Below, in pieces: positions 6,832 through 8,760 of a DNA stretch of 8,760 nt. The translations under genes were made by a program, and so were the position numbers. This DNA comes from Akkermansiaceae bacterium UBA5689 (GTDB lineage: Bacteria > Verrucomicrobiota > Verrucomicrobiia > Verrucomicrobiales > Akkermansiaceae), in the NCBI GenBank assembly GCA_002420305.1, contig DIHT01000002.1, positions 9,962 to 18,721 on the forward strand, written 5' to 3'. The notes under the pieces were generated by a model that saw only the letters and a program-made list of their open reading frames with translations, made no database searches and was not told where the DNA came from. The number at the start of each line of letters is the position of its first letter. Position 1 is the stretch's first letter.

Positions 6832-6932
6832 GGCCTGATTCAATCGCGACAGGCTCGCTCTGCAAACTGAAAACTCGCAACCCGGCTTGCATCAGAGCTC
6901 CTCTCCACTATGGTTAAGGCAATACTAGTTTC

Positions 6933-7997
6933 ATGCACTACCTGATTCAACAACTGCCCTTGGCAAATACCGACAGCAACGTGATCGTGATTGGAGTCCT
7001 TTTGGCCGGAGGCCTAGTCGCCCTTATTCTGGCCATGGTCCTCCTCAAGTTCTTTGCCACCTGGTTCCGAGCTCGGCTCGCCAACGCCACCGTCCCGTGG
7101 AGCAGCCTGATCGGGATGTTCTTCCGAAAGGTGCCCTACAGCATGATTACCGATAGCAGGATTACTGCGGTTAAAGCGGGTCTACCGTTCACCAGCGACC
7201 AGCTTGAGGCTCACTTCCTCGCAGGTGGCGACGTCACTGCTTTGGTCAATGCCTGCATCGCAGCCGACAAGGCCGGGATCGACCTCACCTTCGACCGAGC
7301 CTGTGCCATTGACCTCGCCACGAAAGACACCGGAAAGAACGTCGAACAGGCGGTAAACCGATCCATCAACCCGATGGTAATCGACTGCCCGAACCCAAGC
7401 GCTGGAGTAACCAAAATCTCCGCCGTGGCCAAAGATGGCATCGGCGTAAATGTCCGGGCTCGTGTGACAGTGCGTACTAACCTCGACCGCTTTGTGGGTG
7501 GCGCGACCGAAGAGACCATCGTGGCCCGAGTCGGCGAAGGCATCGTCACCTCAGTGGGTTCCGCTGCCTCGTACAAAGCCGTTCTCGAGAACCCCGATAA
7601 TATCTCCAAGCTGGTTCTCGAAAAAGGGGTAGACGCCTCCACCGCCTTCGAGATTCTCTCGATTGATATCGCCGACGTCGACGTTGCCGACAATATCGGT
7701 GCCCGCCTCCAGGCCGAACAGGCCGAGGCAGACAAGCAGGTCGCCCAAGCCAAGGCCGAGATGCGTCGTGCTGCCGCCGTGGCTTCAGAACAGGAGATGG
7801 CGGCTCGAACTCAGGAGATGCGCGCCAACGTGGTCGCGGCAGAAGCGGAGGTTCCTCTTGCGATTTCAGAAGCATTTCGCTCCGGAAACCTTGGCATTAT
7901 GGACTACGTCCGCTACCAGAACGTCGAAGCAGACACCCAGATGCGAGAGTCTATCGCCGATGATGGCACCTCGAGTAGCGACGGACCGGCTTCTTAG
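6933..7997 (+). CDS. floA: Flotillin-like protein FloA (YqfA/UPF0365)
   Basis: FloA organises membrane microdomains in bacteria and affects fluidity, protease placement and secretion. The 354-residue protein has a single long hydrophobic segment at about 17-44 (VIVIGVLLAGGLVALILAMV), with the large remainder cytoplasmic. The UPF0365 core is clear: ARLANATVPWSSLIGMFFRK at 48-66, LEAHFLAGGDV at 91-101, GVNVRARVTVRTNLDRFVGG at 171-190, TIVARVGEGIV at 195-205 and the IDIADVDVADNIGARLQ hinge at 244-260. An alanine- and glutamate-rich coiled-coil follows at about 255-310 (AEQAEADKQVAQAKAEMRRA), which drives oligomerisation. The end (AISEAFRSGNLGIMDYVRYQN) is typical of the family. Length is slightly over the usual 330 because of a Ser/Asp-rich tail. 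In Bacillus floA sits with an NfeD-type gene; no NfeD gene is visible in this window, and the next gene is a different membrane-anchored protein 50 bases away. Confidence 0.95.
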   Translation: MHYLIQQLPLANTDSNVIVIGVLLAGGLVALILAMVLLKFFATWFRARLANATVPWSSLIGMFFRKVPYSMITDSRITAVKAGLPFTSDQLEAHFLAGGDVTALVNACIAADKAGIDLTFDRACAIDLATKDTGKNVEQAVNRSINPMVIDCPNPSAGVTKISAVAKDGIGVNVRARVTVRTNLDRFVGGATEETIVARVGEGIVTSVGSAASYKAVLENPDNISKLVLEKGVDASTAFEILSIDIADVDVADNIGARLQAEQAEADKQVAQAKAEMRRAAAVASEQEMAARTQEMRANVVAAEAEVPLAISEAFRSGNLGIMDYVRYQNVEADTQMRESIADDGTSSSDGPAS

Positions 7998-8047
7998 AAA
8001 GTTCCTCTCAACTCAGGGACCACGTTCCAAAATCGGGCCCTCACTTT

Positions 8048-8641
8048 ATGGACCAGCTTCTTGAAAACCCTCAGGCGATTTTCCTGCTGGTCTTCATGGC
8101 GATTGCCTTTCTCAAGTTTATTGGGAAAAACCTCAAGGGTGAGAACGGCGAATCCGAATTGGAGGATCCCTCAGATCCCTACGACTACGAAGCCACTCGT
8201 GAGGAAATTCTGAACGAGCAGCGCATCAATGGCCCTCCGGCAGTTCCCCCAGCGGAACAGGCACCTAGAAGCGCACCACAACAGCTCAGCATTCTTGACT
8301 TCATCGTCCCGGTAGACACCCCGGGGACTGACAAACAGACTCCTCCACCTCTCCCCTCTGCCGGTCCCACGGTAGCTTCCACACCCGATCCGGATCCGGT
8401 GCCGGCAATTAAGCCTGTTGCCAAGCCCACCCTCAGCCCCGCTGAGACTAAAGCCCTCGAAAGGTTACAGAAGGCGCAAACCCAGCCTAGGCCCACGTCG
8501 CGCACCCTGCGACGCCGCCCCATCCGGGAGCAACTAGCAACCCCGAGCGCTGCCCGGGATGCCATCATCCTCGGAGAAATTCTTGGAACGCCCAGAGGAC
8601 AGCAACGCCTCTCCAAGCTCGGCCCGCTTGACAACCGGTAA
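8048..8641 (+). CDS. Hypothetical membrane-anchored proline-rich protein, downstream of floA
   Basis: I cannot name this family. The protein has 197 residues in three parts. The N-terminus has one hydrophobic segment at about 9-26 (PQAIFLLVFMAIAFLKFIG) followed by KNLK, so the rest is probably cytoplasmic. Residues 40-165 are low-complexity, rich in Pro, Ala, Thr and Glu, with repeats of TPPPLP, TPDPDPVP and KPVAKP types, and are likely disordered. A short basic patch RTLRRRPIREQ (152-162) precedes the last part: a compact, probably helical segment ARDAIILGEILGTPRG (169-184). That resembles the conserved ends of uncharacterised proteins from Verrucomicrobiota and Planctomycetota as I remember them, and looks like a docking peptide. 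It follows floA by 50 bases with no terminator between, so co-transcription is likely and a role at FloA microdomains is plausible but unproven. The ATG at 8048 is preceded by CACTTT. Confidence 0.8.
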   Translation: MDQLLENPQAIFLLVFMAIAFLKFIGKNLKGENGESELEDPSDPYDYEATREEILNEQRINGPPAVPPAEQAPRSAPQQLSILDFIVPVDTPGTDKQTPPPLPSAGPTVASTPDPDPVPAIKPVAKPTLSPAETKALERLQKAQTQPRPTSRTLRRRPIREQLATPSAARDAIILGEILGTPRGQQRLSKLGPLDNR

Positions 8642-8671
8642 GGCGCCCGGAAGACTCCCCAACCAGCCCAA

Positions 8672-8753
8672 GCCGGCGTGGCGGAATTGGTAGACGCGCG
8701 CGATTCAAAATCGCGTTTCTTCGGAAGTGTGGGTTCGATTCCCACCGCCGGTA
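8672..8753 (+). tRNA. tRNA-Leu (anticodon CAA)
   Basis: A complete class II tRNA can be folded. The acceptor stem is GCCGGCG (8672-8678) with CGCCGGT (8746-8752), where the first pair is G-U, and discriminator A is at 8753, the base expected for leucine. The D-arm reads GCGGAATTGGTAGACGC. The anticodon stem is CGCGA (8699-8703) with TCGCG (8711-8715), and loop TTCAAAA places CAA at 8706-8708, which reads UUG. The 13-base variable arm is at 8716-8728 (TTC/GAA stem). The T-arm is GTGGG-TTCGATT-CCCAC (8729-8745). CCA is not encoded (GGC follows), so a CCA-adding enzyme is needed. It starts 30 bases after the preceding gene's stop. Confidence 0.95.
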
Positions 8754-8760
8754 GGCTGGA

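Noticed and set aside
7211..7753. Minus-strand frame of 180 residues inside floA
   Set aside because: It is an antisense shadow with Ser/Thr/Arg-rich low-information sequence. The plus-strand floA has full family motifs.
8185..8745. Minus-strand open frame of 186 residues beginning MGIEPTLPKKRDFESR
   Set aside because: Its N-terminus is the familiar false translation of a tRNA read backwards (GIEPT, FESRASTNSATPA), and the rest is antisense to the 8048 gene. Not a gene.
1..8760. CRISPR array, insertion sequence, phage or defence genes, riboswitch
   Set aside because: I found no spaced direct repeats, transposase motifs, terminal inverted repeats with target duplication, integrase or recognisable riboswitch core. 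The tRNA could serve as an integration site, but nothing beyond it is visible.

Overview
The window looks like ordinary chromosome from a Gram-negative bacterium, about 55-60% GC by eye. My best guess is a member of the PVC group, probably Verrucomicrobiota near Opitutae. This rests on the combination of LpxI (lipid A synthesis without LpxH), a bacterial flotillin FloA followed by a membrane-anchored proline-rich protein, KhpA, RarA and MnmA. It also fits that no gene here has a convincing Shine-Dalgarno sequence before its start. The taxonomic guess is inference from gene content, not from a marker gene.

Layout, left to right. Positions 1-245 (minus) hold the N-terminal part of an exported alpha/beta-hydrolase with an HGGG oxyanion motif, cut by the window edge. 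It is divergent from rarA (368-1717, plus), the clamp-loader-like AAA+ ATPase of replication-fork repair. A strong hairpin with a T-tract at 1767-1797 separates rarA from the convergent minus-strand pair: a small cysteine-rich four-helix protein (Csp/DUF326-like, probable copper binder, 1829-2239) and mnmA (2418-3518), the tRNA 2-thiouridylase. Divergent from mnmA is an unrecognised two-TM membrane protein (3622-4485).

Next comes a stress and RNA-binding block on the plus strand: two adjacent but diverged Hsp20 small heat-shock proteins (4686-5078, 5125-5508), preceded by a 200-base leader with a short perfect inverted repeat, then the KH-domain protein KhpA (5655-5975). khpA converges on lpxI (minus, stop at 6001), only 25 bases away. 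lpxI is divergent from floA (6933-7997). floA is followed after 50 bases by a gene for a single-TM, proline-rich protein (8048-8641) ending in a short motif-like C-terminal segment. The window closes with a complete class II tRNA-Leu(CAA) at 8672-8753 without an encoded CCA.

The genes do not form one pathway. They are housekeeping functions (fork repair, tRNA modification, lipid A, membrane microdomains, proteostasis) in short transcription units that often switch strand. I see no mobile element, CRISPR array, phage gene or defence island. The parts most likely to be poorly described are the FloA companion, the two-TM protein and the reduced-cysteine copper-binding candidate.
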